A DNA stretch of 64,000 bases from an uncultured Flavobacteriaceae bacterium (GCA_947494715.1 CANLWG010000002.1:310001-374000); one strand, 5' to 3'; positions 1-10,023 are shown, counted from the first letter of the stretch. The notes: generated by a model from the letters alone, not told the origin. Numbers and translations are program-made.

Positions 1-2524
1 CATTCAAATGGCCCTTTTCGAATTCATCGCTCAAGAACACATCGATCATCATCACCCCATTTTTCAGTTGTTCCGCCATGTCGGTGTCGGCTATCATATC
101 CGGTAGGTCATCGTTTAGGGCCGAGGCACAGCTAGGTTCACAAACCACCACCTTTAATCCTTGCTCCAGGAATTTTTTTAATCCGTCTATTGTTTTTACA
201 CCATCCCTTTTGGCATCCCGTAGAAAGCCATGGGAAATTTTCGGTCGTTGGCAACAACCCACATTGGCCAAAATAACCTCATATCCACAGGAATTCAAAA
301 GTCTTAGGGCGGAAATCCCCACTTGTGGTTCATGATAATTCAAATAGGTATCTGCAAACAGCACCACTTTTTTATCACCCTTATTTGTTTTATGGGCATG
401 TTCCGCAAACCATTTGTAAAATGGTTGTCTTGCAAAACCGGGTAGTTTCCTTCGCTTATCGAATTTAGCGGTATGTTCTAAAATCGATCGGAACAGAACG
501 GTTTTTTGAAGGAGATTGACCATCCCCGCCTTCCATCCGGATATATTCGCCGCGGCCTTTGCCGAATTACGGATCAGTCTATCCCTAAAAGTAATACCAT
601 GTTGGTCATAATACATTTGTAAGCTGTCGCTTTTCATCTTCGCCATATCCACATTACTGGGGCATTCGGATTTACAGGCCTTACAGGAAAGACAAAGATC
701 CATGACCTCATGAAGACGTTGGCTAGCCAAACCTTCTTTTCCAAATTGATTGGACATTGCCAAACGAAGTGCATTGGCCCTACCCCTCGTGGAATGTTCT
801 TCGTCCCTAGTGGCCTTAAAACTTGGACACATGGTTCCACCCAATACTTTTCGGCATTCCCCAACCCCGGTACACATATGTACGGAGGCTTCAAAACCTT
901 CCTCGACTTTGTATTGATATTCGGTTTTTACAGGTTGATCTTGATAGGCCGTTCCATATCGCAAATTATGTTCTATGGTCTGTGCCTCTACAATTTTGCC
1001 TGGATTCATCAAGTTATCCGGGTCGAATAGTTTTTTGATATCCAAAAAGGCTCCGTAAAGGGTTTCGCCGAAAAAACGTTTATTGTAGGCACTCCTTACC
1101 AAGCCATCCCCATGTTCCCCGCTCCAAGACCCCTTGTATTTCATCACCAGTTCAAAGGTATCATCGGTAATGGCTTTCAATCTTTGGATATCCTCAGCCA
1201 ATCTTAGGTCCAATATAGGACGTACATGGATTACCCCAACACTGGCATGTGCGTACATGGCGGCCTTGGTACCGTGCTTTTCACATATTTTCAGGACCTG
1301 ATCGATATACTCTGGCAAGTATTGGGAAGGTATTCCCGCATCTTCGATAAACGCCAAGGGCTTTTTATTTCCTTTTAGCCCCAACATCAATCCCAGGCCT
1401 TTTTTACGGATTACCCATACATCCTCGTAGGCCTCTCCTTCAGGAAAAATCGGGTAGGCATAACCGAATCCTTTTGCCTTTAGTTGTGCAATCATTTGGC
1501 GGGGCCTCTCCATTACATCTTCCAAGGTATCCCCATAAAATTCTACTATTAATATAGCCTCCGGATTTCCTTCCAAAAAGTGACAATGGTGTTTTGTAGT
1601 GAGGTTTTCCCTGCTAAGGCCGATAACCGTTTTATCCAATATCTCAATAGCGGAAGGGGTAAAGGGCAACATGGGTTCTACAGCGGATATGGCCTCCAAA
1701 ATTTCGGCAAAATGTACTACACAGACCGATTTATGTTTGGGCAGGTCTACAAGATTAAGCTTAAGCTCCAAGGTCGTTGCCAAGGTGCCTTCGCTACCGC
1801 AAATCAATTTGCTCAAGTTCCATTGGTCTGTATACACGAATTCGTCCAAATTGTAACCCCCCACTCTTCGCATTACCTTGGGAAAACGTTCTTTGATTTC
1901 CTTGAAATGGGTATCCACCAATTTTTTAAAGGATGTATAGATCTCCCCTTCACGATCGGTTTGCGCGGCCTTTTTATAATATTCTTCCGGGGAATAGTTT
2001 TTTAGATGTAAAAAAGTACCATCCACCAACACTACCGTAGCTTCCAGAACATGATCCACGGTCTTACCGTACAAAATACTTTTGGTCCCAGAAGAATTGT
2101 TGCCGACCATTCCCCCTACATTTGCCCTGCTTCCCGTAGCGGGGTCCGGCGCAAAATGCAATCCGTAGGGCTTTAATTCCGCATTAAGGTTATCCCTTAC
2201 CATGCCCGGTTGTACTCGTACCCATTTTTCCGACTCATTTATTTCCAGGAGAGCGTTCATGTATTTGGAAAAGTCCAAAATCATTGATTTCCCTACAGTT
2301 TGCCCAGCCAGACTTGTTCCCGCGCCCCTGGGAAGTATACTGATCTTATTCCTTTGTGCAATGGCAATGGCATTCTTTACATCTTCGGCATCCTTTGGTA
2401 GAACTATCGCAACTGGCTTTATTTGGTAGATACTAGCATCGGTGGCGTACATGCCCAAAGAGTAATCATCTACCAGCACTTCCCCCTGTAACGATTTGTC
2501 CAAACTATCAAAAATAGCCTTCAT
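1..2524 (-). CDS. FAD-binding and (Fe-S)-binding 2-hydroxyacid oxidase (D-lactate/glycolate dehydrogenase type), 3' end cut by window
   Basis: This is a fused flavin/iron-sulfur dehydrogenase that oxidises a 2-hydroxyacid such as D-lactate or glycolate and passes electrons towards quinones. About 841 codons are visible from the ATG at 2524; the C-terminus lies beyond the left edge. The order is: an FAD_binding_4 domain (motif LPRGAGTSLAGQ, then PDPATGSRANVGGMVGNNSS), an FAD-oxidase C domain (WSGEHGDGL), cysteines of two Fe-S sites (MCTGVGEC and CLSCKACKSECP), and a CCG-type domain with NVGCCQRP and VCEPSCAS. It lies 18 bp after a lactate permease gene on the same strand, which supports a lactate or glycolate role. 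I cannot tell the substrate (D-lactate, glycolate, 2-hydroxyglutarate) from sequence. Confidence 0.85.
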   Translation of the reverse strand, partial: MKAIFDSLDKSLQGEVLVDDYSLGMYATDASIYQIKPVAIVLPKDAEDVKNAIAIAQRNKISILPRGAGTSLAGQTVGKSMILDFSKYMNALLEINESEKWVRVQPGMVRDNLNAELKPYGLHFAPDPATGSRANVGGMVGNNSSGTKSILYGKTVDHVLEATVVLVDGTFLHLKNYSPEEYYKKAAQTDREGEIYTSFKKLVDTHFKEIKERFPKVMRRVGGYNLDEFVYTDQWNLSKLICGSEGTLATTLELKLNLVDLPKHKSVCVVHFAEILEAISAVEPMLPFTPSAIEILDKTVIGLSRENLTTKHHCHFLEGNPEAILIVEFYGDTLEDVMERPRQMIAQLKAKGFGYAYPIFPEGEAYEDVWVIRKKGLGLMLGLKGNKKPLAFIEDAGIPSQYLPEYIDQVLKICEKHGTKAAMYAHASVGVIHVRPILDLRLAEDIQRLKAITDDTFELVMKYKGSWSGEHGDGLVRSAYNKRFFGETLYGAFLDIKKLFDPDNLMNPGKIVEAQTIEHNLRYGTAYQDQPVKTEYQYKVEEGFEASVHMCTGVGECRKVLGGTMCPSFKATRDEEHSTRGRANALRLAMSNQFGKEGLASQRLHEVMDLCLSCKACKSECPSNVDMAKMKSDSLQMYYDQHGITFRDRLIRNSAKAAANISGWKAGMVNLLQKTVLFRSILEHTAKFDKRRKLPGFARQPFYKWFAEHAHKTNKGDKKVVLFADTYLNYHEPQVGISALRLLNSCGYEVILANVGCCQRPKISHGFLRDAKRDGVKTIDGLKKFLEQGLKVVVCEPSCASALNDDLPDMIADTDMAEQLKNGVMMIDVFLSDEFEKGHLN

Positions 2525-2542
2525 TCCAATAGTGTCATTTTA

Positions 2543-4204
2543 TCAAATAAATATAAGTCCCAATAGACCAACTACCAACAAATAATACAAGGTTGGCACT
2601 ATGGTCCTTCGTAGAACCATGCCTTCCTTTCCGAGAAAGCCTACAGTAGCCGAGGCCGCCACCACATTGTGAATCGCAATCATGTTGCCTGCCGCCGCAC
2701 CAACTGCTTGCAGTGCCAATACTACAAAAGAAGGTATTGCCAATTTTGCCGCTACCCCGAACTGGAACAGTCCGAACATAAGGTTGCTTACTGTATTGCT
2801 ACCCGCTATAAAGGCTCCCAGTGCACCGATGGAAGGGGCGAACATGAGATAAATATTGCCGACGGTATCCGCAACCCACTCCGCCATCGCAATGGGCATA
2901 CCGGGAATACCGGCGGGGTTTGCCCCTGAATTGATATAGATACGGACCATGGGTACCGTAAAAACAAGTACGAAGCCAGCACCCAATAGCATTTTTGCAC
3001 TATCCTTAAAGGCGATCCGGACCTTATCCCATTTCATATTGTGTAACCCTATGGTAATCACTCCCGCCAAGAGTAAAATGGTACCGGGCAAATAGAACGG
3101 ACTGCTGGAAGCCGAGATGGAAGTGCCCAAAATTTCGGCCCATACTATCTTAATATCACTTAGCCAGCCCTTTAATGGTAGTTGTGGAAGTCTGGACAAT
3201 ACCAATAGGGTCGCCATCGCGAGATAGGGTATCCATGCTTTGGCCAATGACATCTTTTTCCTGCTGTTGTCATCCTTCAATTTTACTTTCAAAGTGCCGA
3301 ACCAAGTAGAAGGCCAGTTTTCTTCGGTATCAAACTCCCATATCTTTTTCGGAATCAAAAAACCCCGTTTTGCCGCAACCACTACAATGGGAATAGCAAC
3401 CAATGCCCCTAGCAAAGATGGAAACTCCGGTCCTAAAAAGAGACCTGTAAGTACATAGGGAACCGTAAATGCAAGTCCACCAAAAATAGTGAAGGGCAGT
3501 ATCTGCAATCCTTCCTTCCAAGATCTGTTCTTCCCAAAAAAACGAGTCATCATACAGACCATGAGCGTTGGCATAAGGGTTCCGGTTATGCCGTGTAGGA
3601 GTACAACTTCGGAGGTAACCAGTTGTATATAATCCGAAAGTTCAAGACCGGTTACGGCCAGTTCAGCGTTAAATTCGGAACTTTGGATACCTCCACTTAC
3701 CCCAACTAATATGGGAGTTCCCACGGCCCCGAAGGATACCGCAGTACTCTGTACCATCATCCCCAACATTACCGCACAAAAAGCTGGAAAGCCCAAACCT
3801 ACCAGGAGGGGTGCAACAATTGCCGCTGGCGTGCCAAATCCAGCAGCCCCTTCAATAAAGGAACCGAACAGCCATACAATGATAACAACCTGTACCCTGC
3901 GGTCTTTGGAGATATCGGCAAAGCCTTCACGAATTACACTTAGGGCCCTTGAATACTTAAGCAGATTTAAGAGTACGATGGCGCCAAAAACAATGTACAA
4001 AATGTCGAAAGTGATGAACAGTCCTTGAATTGTAGAGGCTATAATATCGATGATAGCTATATCCCAGACTGAAAAAGCGATACCGATAGTGACCAAAAAC
4101 GAAATGGGCATGGCCCTTTTTGCCGGCATTCTTAATCCTACCAAAAGTATAGCGGCCGTAAGAATAGGAACGACCGCTAGAAATGCCAATAAGGATGATG
4201 ACAT
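2543..4204 (-). CDS. lldP: L-lactate/glycolate permease, LldP family
   Basis: A polytopic inner-membrane carrier of 553 residues, the usual length for LldP/LctP proteins, that imports lactate (and in known members glycolate) with protons. It is hydrophobic throughout, with many membrane segments and family-typical stretches such as GSFIEGAAGFGTPAAIVAPL (near residue 115) and a C-terminal AAGNMIAIHNVVAASATVG segment. It is the first gene of a two-gene unit with the FAD/Fe-S oxidase downstream, so uptake and oxidation of a 2-hydroxyacid are coupled. It is divergent from the mannosidase/phosphatase operon starting at 4762. The family call is firm; the exact substrate is inferred. Confidence 0.92.
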   Translation of the reverse strand: MSSSLLAFLAVVPILTAAILLVGLRMPAKRAMPISFLVTIGIAFSVWDIAIIDIIASTIQGLFITFDILYIVFGAIVLLNLLKYSRALSVIREGFADISKDRRVQVVIIVWLFGSFIEGAAGFGTPAAIVAPLLVGLGFPAFCAVMLGMMVQSTAVSFGAVGTPILVGVSGGIQSSEFNAELAVTGLELSDYIQLVTSEVVLLHGITGTLMPTLMVCMMTRFFGKNRSWKEGLQILPFTIFGGLAFTVPYVLTGLFLGPEFPSLLGALVAIPIVVVAAKRGFLIPKKIWEFDTEENWPSTWFGTLKVKLKDDNSRKKMSLAKAWIPYLAMATLLVLSRLPQLPLKGWLSDIKIVWAEILGTSISASSSPFYLPGTILLLAGVITIGLHNMKWDKVRIAFKDSAKMLLGAGFVLVFTVPMVRIYINSGANPAGIPGMPIAMAEWVADTVGNIYLMFAPSIGALGAFIAGSNTVSNLMFGLFQFGVAAKLAIPSFVVLALQAVGAAAGNMIAIHNVVAASATVGFLGKEGMVLRRTIVPTLYYLLVVGLLGLIFI

Positions 4205-4471
4205 ATCCAGTTCAGTTTATGTTCTACAATTTAAACTCTTGCGATTTGCTTAAAAATAATACAAATAGGACTGGTTTTTGGAAAGTCCTTAAGATTCTTT
4301 ATTAGTGCCCAAGTTCAAAACAAAGAAAAACCGACTATCCTGGGCACCTATTCCTAATGACGAATACCATCAACTCAAATTTTGTGGTCAACAATCCAAA
4401 TAAAAAATTTCTTGAAACCAACCTCGCCTTGACCGACCTTGCAGGTTTTCTTTTGGCACTTACATAGGGTT

Positions 4472-4529
4472 ACCAGCCAGAGGCCTTTCTGGCAGGTTTC
4501 GCCATTTTCAATTTGGCCTAAAGGCCAAA
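4472..4529. repeat. Pair of adjacent inverted repeats
   Basis: Two hairpin-forming inverted repeats lie 14 bp apart. The first pairs ACCAGCCAGA with TCTGGCAGGT around GGCCTT; the second is TTTGGCCT-AA-AGGCCAAA. Neither sits directly after a gene, so a terminator role is unclear. They could be a decayed mobile repeat. Confidence 0.4.
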
Positions 4530-4666
4530 AATCAAAATTTTATATTTGCCCTTCCCGGAATTGCAAAAAGACAATTCCAACCTCCCCAAGGGAAGGTGAA
4601 ATCGAAAACCCTGTCTGTGGACACCTAGGCCCTAGATAGAGCCATCTGAGAATTCTTAAGATTCAG

Positions 4667-4682
4667 ATGCAAACCTTTGCAT
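4667..4682 (+). promoter_or_regulatory. LacI-family operator upstream of the phosphoesterase-GH92-EEP operon
   Basis: The sequence ATGCAAACCTTTGCAT is a perfect inverted repeat of ATGCAAA around a CC centre. The same 16 bp occurs at 19900-19915 and 28636-28651. It is close to the Escherichia coli PurR operator pattern (ACGCAAACGTTTGCGT), which points to a LacI-family repressor. It ends 79 bp before the start codon at 4762, a spacing like that of the other two copies. Confidence 0.8.
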
Positions 4683-4761
4683 AAGATCGGCACTGCCATC
4701 GTTTCCATAACCCCTATTTTTATATTGAATTGATACGATTGAAAACTCATTTAAATAGGGC

Positions 4762-6714
4762 ATGAACTTCCTAAGAAACACAAAATATCTGCTCCCTTTT
4801 ATCGTCCTAACAATCGGGATTTCTTGTGCCCCAAAAAAAAGCTTACGTCTCCCAGAATTACAGATTGCCATAATTGCGGACGCGCATCTTCAGGATGTTT
4901 ATGGGGAACTTCAGGATAGCGAATATCGCGGTGTAAAAAATCCTAAAAATGGAGGTTACGCACTTATCAGGACCATGGGGAGTCAATTGAGGTCTACCCG
5001 AATTTTTAACGAAAATTACTTTGCGTTTTTGGCCGCACTTGATGATATAGCCAAAAGAAATGTGCGCTATGTATTGCTCCCAGGGGATTTCTCGGATGAC
5101 GGGCAGCCTATCCATCTGCGTGGACTAAAACGGATTTTAGAAGATTATTCCGAACGCCATGGGCTTTCATTCTATTTGATCCATGGCAACCATGATGTTG
5201 TACGGCCGTTTAACCGCAAAGATGGAAAAGTAGATTTCCTTGGGGAAGGTGGCAAGCGGCAACCCATCATGTCGCATTTGCAAATGTATGTAGCCGACAC
5301 TATCAAAGAACATCCGGTAATAGTTTCAAGGGACATTCAAAATTTGGGGTATTACGAAAGTACGAACCACATGGCCGATTTCGGATTTTTTCCCAAAGCG
5401 GATCATATCTATTGGGAATCCCCATTTTCTGATTATACCTACGATACCTACAATTTCGAGCAGGCCAAAGAACAAGCTTCATTAAAAAACAGAAGCCTTT
5501 TGCTCCCTCCAAATGATGTCCCTCTTCCGGACACCAGTTATCTGGTAGAACCCATTGAAGGGCTCTGGTTGCTTGCCCTTGACGCAAATACATATCTCAA
5601 AAAAGAGAGATTGGGTGAGGAAACAGATTCTAAGGATTATCCCAATACCGGAATTGGCCATGACAATCTTCTTGAAACTAAAAAATACCTCTTGGACTGG
5701 GTGGGAAAAGTGGTGAAAAGTTCGGAAGAACATGGGAAAACACTGATTGCCTTTAGCCATTATCCCATGGTGGATTTTACAAATGGCGCTACCCCTGAAA
5801 TTGATAATTTATTGGTCGGTAGCCAAATGCAATTGAGACGGGTTCCCAATAACAAAGTAGCCGAACTATTTGCCGATAAAGGCCTAAAGCTCCACTTTGG
5901 GGGCCATTTACATATAAACGATACAGGAATCACCACCACAGAAAAGGGAAATACCTTGGTGAATGTTCAAGTACCTTCCTTGGCAGCCTATAAGCCGGCC
6001 TACAAATTGCTTACCATAGGGGAAAAGGAGATTATGGAGGTGGAGACGATAACCTTGGATTCCGTTCCTAGGCTTGATGAATTTTTCAACCTATACGAGC
6101 AGGAGCACACATTTTTGAGAAGTATAAGCGACCAAAATACCTGGAACAAAGCGGTTTTAACTTCAAAAAACTATCATGAGTTTATGACATGGCATTTGAG
6201 GGAACTCGTGCGATTACGTTTCCTGAAATCGGAATGGCCATCTGAATTTGCCTCCTTTCTTTTACCTATTTCCGGTCAGGAATTGTTGGCGTTATCACAA
6301 GCGAACCCTTTGGAACTTCTTGAAGAATCGTTAAAGAAAATCAAGGGTAATGACAACCAAGCTTCAGATTATTGGATAAAAGCCCAAGAAAGTGCCCACA
6401 AATCAAATCTGAATTTTGATTGGTTCGGCGATTGGTCGGGATATGATTTGGTATTCGACCTGTACCGGCTTAGAAGTGCCGATGAATTGGCCTTCAGCGA
6501 TATTGGCCAAGAACGGCTGGACCAATACAGCCTCATCATCGAATCGTTCCTAAAACAAGAAAATCTAATTTCGGACAATGACCCGATGCGAAGTAACATG
6601 CTCGAGCTGATAAAAATGTTTCGAAAATTTATGAACGGTGAGCCCTCCGATCATTTTCAAATACAACTAAAAACCGGGAAAGTAATACCGTTGAACAATA
6701 AACGGACAGATTGA
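4762..6714 (+). CDS. Calcineurin-like metallophosphoesterase lipoprotein
   Basis: A 650-residue predicted lipoprotein (signal peptide ending IGISC, Cys22) that should act in the periplasm or on the cell surface. Metallophosphoesterase metal ligands are in order: DAH at 40-42, PGDFSDDG at 107-114, GNHD at 142-145, FSHYP at 331-335 and GGHLH at 380-384. The catalytic domain thus spans roughly 35-400, with a long insertion between GNHD and the second half; the C-terminal 200 residues have no domain I recognise. It is first in a three-gene unit with a GH92 mannosidase and an EEP phosphatase, behind a LacI-type operator. It probably removes phosphate from a mannose- or inositol-containing substrate; whether it is a mono- or diesterase cannot be told. 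Confidence 0.85.
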   Translation: MNFLRNTKYLLPFIVLTIGISCAPKKSLRLPELQIAIIADAHLQDVYGELQDSEYRGVKNPKNGGYALIRTMGSQLRSTRIFNENYFAFLAALDDIAKRNVRYVLLPGDFSDDGQPIHLRGLKRILEDYSERHGLSFYLIHGNHDVVRPFNRKDGKVDFLGEGGKRQPIMSHLQMYVADTIKEHPVIVSRDIQNLGYYESTNHMADFGFFPKADHIYWESPFSDYTYDTYNFEQAKEQASLKNRSLLLPPNDVPLPDTSYLVEPIEGLWLLALDANTYLKKERLGEETDSKDYPNTGIGHDNLLETKKYLLDWVGKVVKSSEEHGKTLIAFSHYPMVDFTNGATPEIDNLLVGSQMQLRRVPNNKVAELFADKGLKLHFGGHLHINDTGITTTEKGNTLVNVQVPSLAAYKPAYKLLTIGEKEIMEVETITLDSVPRLDEFFNLYEQEHTFLRSISDQNTWNKAVLTSKNYHEFMTWHLRELVRLRFLKSEWPSEFASFLLPISGQELLALSQANPLELLEESLKKIKGNDNQASDYWIKAQESAHKSNLNFDWFGDWSGYDLVFDLYRLRSADELAFSDIGQERLDQYSLIIESFLKQENLISDNDPMRSNMLELIKMFRKFMNGEPSDHFQIQLKTGKVIPLNNKRTD

Positions 6715-6731
6715 ACCCAAAAACCAATACC

Positions 6732-8996
6732 ATGAAAATAAACCAAAAGGCCATGTTAATTGCGATCCTACTTTTAGCCGCTTTACCATCATTGAAGGCA
6801 CAGGAAAAAATGGCTGTAGACTATGTGAACCCGCTTATAGGAACATCGGCCTTAGGTTTTAGCGAAGGTAAGGATGGTGGTGGGACCATGCCCTGTGTGG
6901 GGCCGCCCTTTGCCATGACCAATTTTGTGGCGCAGACGCGTGAAAACAAAATCAGTGAAATGCCCTATGTTTATGAAGATACGACCATTAAAGGATTTAT
7001 GGCTACCCACCAGCCGACAGTCTGGATGGGCGATTATGGCTATGTCAGCGTCATGCCTCAAATAGGGGAGTTAAAATTACTTCCCAACGATCGGGCATTA
7101 CCTTTTTCCCATAACAGCGAAATCTCGAAGCCCCATTACTATTCAGTTACCATGGAGGACGACCGGAAGGAAATAAAAGGGGAAATCGCTGCTGCTTCCC
7201 GTTGCGGCATGTTTCAGTTTACCTTTCCCGAATCCAAGGAATCACACCTCATCATTCAAGGCATCAATATCACCGAGAACAAGAAAGATTTTCAAGGTTA
7301 TCTAAAAATCGATGATAAAAAAGGGGAAATCACCGGGTATAACCCGGAAAGAATGTCCTCCCATTTAGGGCCTAAACTTAGTAACTTCAAAGGCTTTTTC
7401 ATAATACAGTTCGATAAACCATTCGAATCTTTTGGGACGTGGAATTCTTTTCGTACGGAACCTGATATCGTAAAATCGGGAACGGAACAATACGGCGCAC
7501 GAATGGGTGCATATATCAGTTTTAAAACAAAAAAAGATGAAAAAGTCAAAGTAAAGATTGCTACCTCTTTTATTAGTATTGAACAGGCTCGTAAAAATCT
7601 ATCTATCGAAATACCCCATTGGGACTTCGAAAATTTAGTAAATACCACCCGTACGATCTGGCAAGAAAATTTAAGCAGAATAGAAGTAAAGAGTAAATCG
7701 GAAGTACAGAAAAGTATCTTCTACACTGCCTTGTTCCACACTATGTTGTTTCCTCGTGAGTTTTCAGAGTATGGACGCTATTATAGTCCTTTTGACGATA
7801 AAATTCATGAAGGTGTATCTTATAACGATTATTCCCTGTGGGATACTTTTAGGGCGTTGCATCCATTGCTTCATTTTACACATCCCGAACGGGTAGATCC
7901 AATGGTACAATCCTTATTACAGATGTACAAAGAAGGTGGATGGCTACCAAAATGGCCAAACCCCACCTACACGAATATAATGATAGGTACACATGCAGAT
8001 GCTGTCATTGCGGATGCTTATGTAAAAGGGTTCAGGGATTATGACGTAGCCTTGGCCTACGAAGCTGTTCGCAAAGACGCCATGCAGCCACCCTTTCGCG
8101 ATACCGAGAAACATTGGGGCGATCGCGATGAAGGAGTTTTATATGAGGCTCGGGGAGGGCTCACCTATTATCATTCACTAGGCTATGTAGCGGCTGACAG
8201 AACTCGCGAATCCGTAACGCGTACCATAGAATTTGGCATCGATGATTTTTCCATTGCCCAAATGGCAAAAGATCTTGGAAAAACGGAAGATTACAATCGG
8301 TTGATGAGTTGGAGTAAAAACTATAAAAATCTGTACAATCCCAAAACTGGCTTTTTAAATGCCCGCTTATTCAACGGCGATTGGCACGGCAATTCGCAGG
8401 AAGGATTCACGGAAGGAGGGAAATGGACCTATCTTTTTGGTGCCATGCACGATATCCCGGGAATGATGGATTTATATGGAGGAAAAGCCAAATTTGCCCG
8501 AAAATTAAACGAAAATTTTGATGGTGGCCACTATCGGCACGATAATGAACCTGGGCACCATTACGCCTATTTGTTCAATTATGCCGGACAACCTTGGAAA
8601 ACCCAAGAACTGATTAGGAAGCATACTTCTGTGGAAAACTTTAGAAATCTACCCTTGGGTATCAATGGAAATGATGATTGCGGGCAAATGTCCGCTTGGT
8701 ATGTTTTTGGGGTAATGGGTTTTTATCCGGTAACTCCCGGGACGGAAGTTTTTGCCATAGGAGCCCCCCAATTTCCGGAACTTACCCTAAAACTATCAAA
8801 AGATGGTAAATCCAGATTGTTCAAGATCATTGCCAATAATCTATCCGAAGATAATATGTACATACAATCCGTGACCTTGGACGGAAATCGAATTAAAGAA
8901 CCGTTTATCACTTATACCCAGATAATGAATGGCAATAGATTGGTTTTTGAAATGGGGAAAAAACCTAATTTCAATGCGTTTAGTCACAAACCCTGA
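6732..8996 (+). CDS. GH92 family alpha-mannosidase, secreted, canonical catalytic acid
   Basis: A Ca2+-dependent inverting exo-alpha-mannosidase of 754 residues with a cleavable signal peptide ending LPSLKAQ. I chose the ATG at 6732, 17 bp after the upstream stop, because it gives a clean signal peptide; a TTG at 6711 would add seven residues. GH92 hallmarks: GGGTMPCVGPPFAMTNF near the N-terminus, YSLWDTFRALHPL near 370, NEPGHHYAYLFNYAGQP (general acid Glu606 by family analogy) and GNDDCGQMSAWYVF near 646, the region of the general base. It shares an operon with a phosphoesterase and an EEP protein. Linkage specificity (1,2, 1,3 or 1,4) cannot be read from sequence. Compare the second GH92 at 21171, where the acid is Gln. 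Confidence 0.93.
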   Translation: MKINQKAMLIAILLLAALPSLKAQEKMAVDYVNPLIGTSALGFSEGKDGGGTMPCVGPPFAMTNFVAQTRENKISEMPYVYEDTTIKGFMATHQPTVWMGDYGYVSVMPQIGELKLLPNDRALPFSHNSEISKPHYYSVTMEDDRKEIKGEIAAASRCGMFQFTFPESKESHLIIQGINITENKKDFQGYLKIDDKKGEITGYNPERMSSHLGPKLSNFKGFFIIQFDKPFESFGTWNSFRTEPDIVKSGTEQYGARMGAYISFKTKKDEKVKVKIATSFISIEQARKNLSIEIPHWDFENLVNTTRTIWQENLSRIEVKSKSEVQKSIFYTALFHTMLFPREFSEYGRYYSPFDDKIHEGVSYNDYSLWDTFRALHPLLHFTHPERVDPMVQSLLQMYKEGGWLPKWPNPTYTNIMIGTHADAVIADAYVKGFRDYDVALAYEAVRKDAMQPPFRDTEKHWGDRDEGVLYEARGGLTYYHSLGYVAADRTRESVTRTIEFGIDDFSIAQMAKDLGKTEDYNRLMSWSKNYKNLYNPKTGFLNARLFNGDWHGNSQEGFTEGGKWTYLFGAMHDIPGMMDLYGGKAKFARKLNENFDGGHYRHDNEPGHHYAYLFNYAGQPWKTQELIRKHTSVENFRNLPLGINGNDDCGQMSAWYVFGVMGFYPVTPGTEVFAIGAPQFPELTLKLSKDGKSRLFKIIANNLSEDNMYIQSVTLDGNRIKEPFITYTQIMNGNRLVFEMGKKPNFNAFSHKP

Positions 8997-9108
8997 GTGG
9001 ATATTGAACTCAAAAATATGGCCTTACGGCCCTTTTTACGGTCAATTTTATTTTAAAGAAATTGTATTTATCATTTCCACTATTCCAAAGTGGACTTAAA
9101 AAACCTTT

Positions 9109-9966
9109 ATGAAAAAAAAGATAGCAATAGTATTGGTTCAAGTATTGATTTTTTCGTCATTTTCATACGCGCAGAAGAATAGACCCATTAACACCATGTC
9201 CTTTAATATTCGATATGACAATCTAGAAGATGGCAAACAGAATTGGCACCATAGAAAAGAAAATGTCGTTCGGATGATTAATTTTTATGATCTGGATATC
9301 ATTGGAATGCAGGAGGTTTTGGTAAATCAACTCAACTATCTTAAGCAGCATTTAGAGCAATACAGAACAGTAGGTGTAGGCCGTGAGGATGGAAAGGAAA
9401 AGGGGGAGTTCTCCCCCATTTTTTATCGAAAGGATAGGTTTGAAGAGTTAAAAAATGGTACATTCTGGTTAAGTGAAACACCTCAAAAAGTGAGTAAAGG
9501 TTGGGATGCTTCCCTAGAAAGGATAGCAACTTGGGCAATAATAAAGGATAAGATCACTGGGGAAAAGTTTGTCATTATGAACACGCATTTTGATCATATC
9601 GGAAAGCAGGCCCGGATTGAAAGTGCTAAATTATTAAAGCAAAAATCTAAGGAACTTGCAAAGGATTTGCCTTTGATCCTTACAGGTGATTTTAATCTTG
9701 TTCCGGAATCCGAGGCCATAAAAACCTTGACGGAACAGGACGGGGAGAATACCCTGGTAAACTCAAGCACTGTTGCCAACGTAAGCTATGGGCCCGACTG
9801 GACGACCTGTGGTTTTGACAATAGACCGTTCCACAAACGAAAGGTAATTGACTATATTTTTGTAAAACAGTTTAAAAGGGTAATTAGATACGCCGTTTTT
9901 TCAGAAATGCTAAACGATATATTTTTATCGGATCATTGCCCGGTTTTTGCCCAAATTGAATTTTAA
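9109..9966 (+). CDS. Secreted endonuclease/exonuclease/phosphatase (EEP) family hydrolase
   Basis: A 285-residue protein with signal peptide (cleavage near SYAQ, residue 22). EEP fold motifs are complete: SFNIRYDN (31-38), GMQEV with metal ligand Glu69, NTHFDH (158-163), LTGDFN (191-196) and the terminal SDHCPV (274-279). The family includes inositol polyphosphate phosphatases, sphingomyelinase-like phospholipases and nucleases. Export, and sharing a unit with a phosphoesterase and an alpha-mannosidase under an operator also found before the inositol operon, suggest a phosphatase or phosphodiesterase acting on an inositol or glycolipid phosphate rather than a DNA repair enzyme. That is inference. 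Its 3' end converges on iolG. Confidence 0.85.
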   Translation: MKKKIAIVLVQVLIFSSFSYAQKNRPINTMSFNIRYDNLEDGKQNWHHRKENVVRMINFYDLDIIGMQEVLVNQLNYLKQHLEQYRTVGVGREDGKEKGEFSPIFYRKDRFEELKNGTFWLSETPQKVSKGWDASLERIATWAIIKDKITGEKFVIMNTHFDHIGKQARIESAKLLKQKSKELAKDLPLILTGDFNLVPESEAIKTLTEQDGENTLVNSSTVANVSYGPDWTTCGFDNRPFHKRKVIDYIFVKQFKRVIRYAVFSEMLNDIFLSDHCPVFAQIEF

Positions 9967-10023
9967 AACTTTGCCGAGTAATTCATTTGTGATAAACCTG
10001 AAGAACTAAAATCTAAACAGGAG

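Larger units (their letters stand above)
4205..4761. other. Divergent intergenic region with operator and two hairpins
   Basis: This 557-bp gap separates lldP (minus) from the phosphoesterase operon (plus). It holds a LacI-type operator at 4667-4682 and two close inverted repeats: 4472-4481 with 4488-4497 (ten-base arms, one mismatch, six-base loop) and 4512-4519 with 4522-4529 (arms TTTGGCCT/AGGCCAAA). I see no convincing coding region; the short open frames here lack family features. Confidence 0.6.

Noticed and set aside
6711-6731. TTG start at 6711 for the GH92 gene
   Set aside because: The ATG at 6732 gives a normal signal peptide and avoids overlap with the upstream stop.
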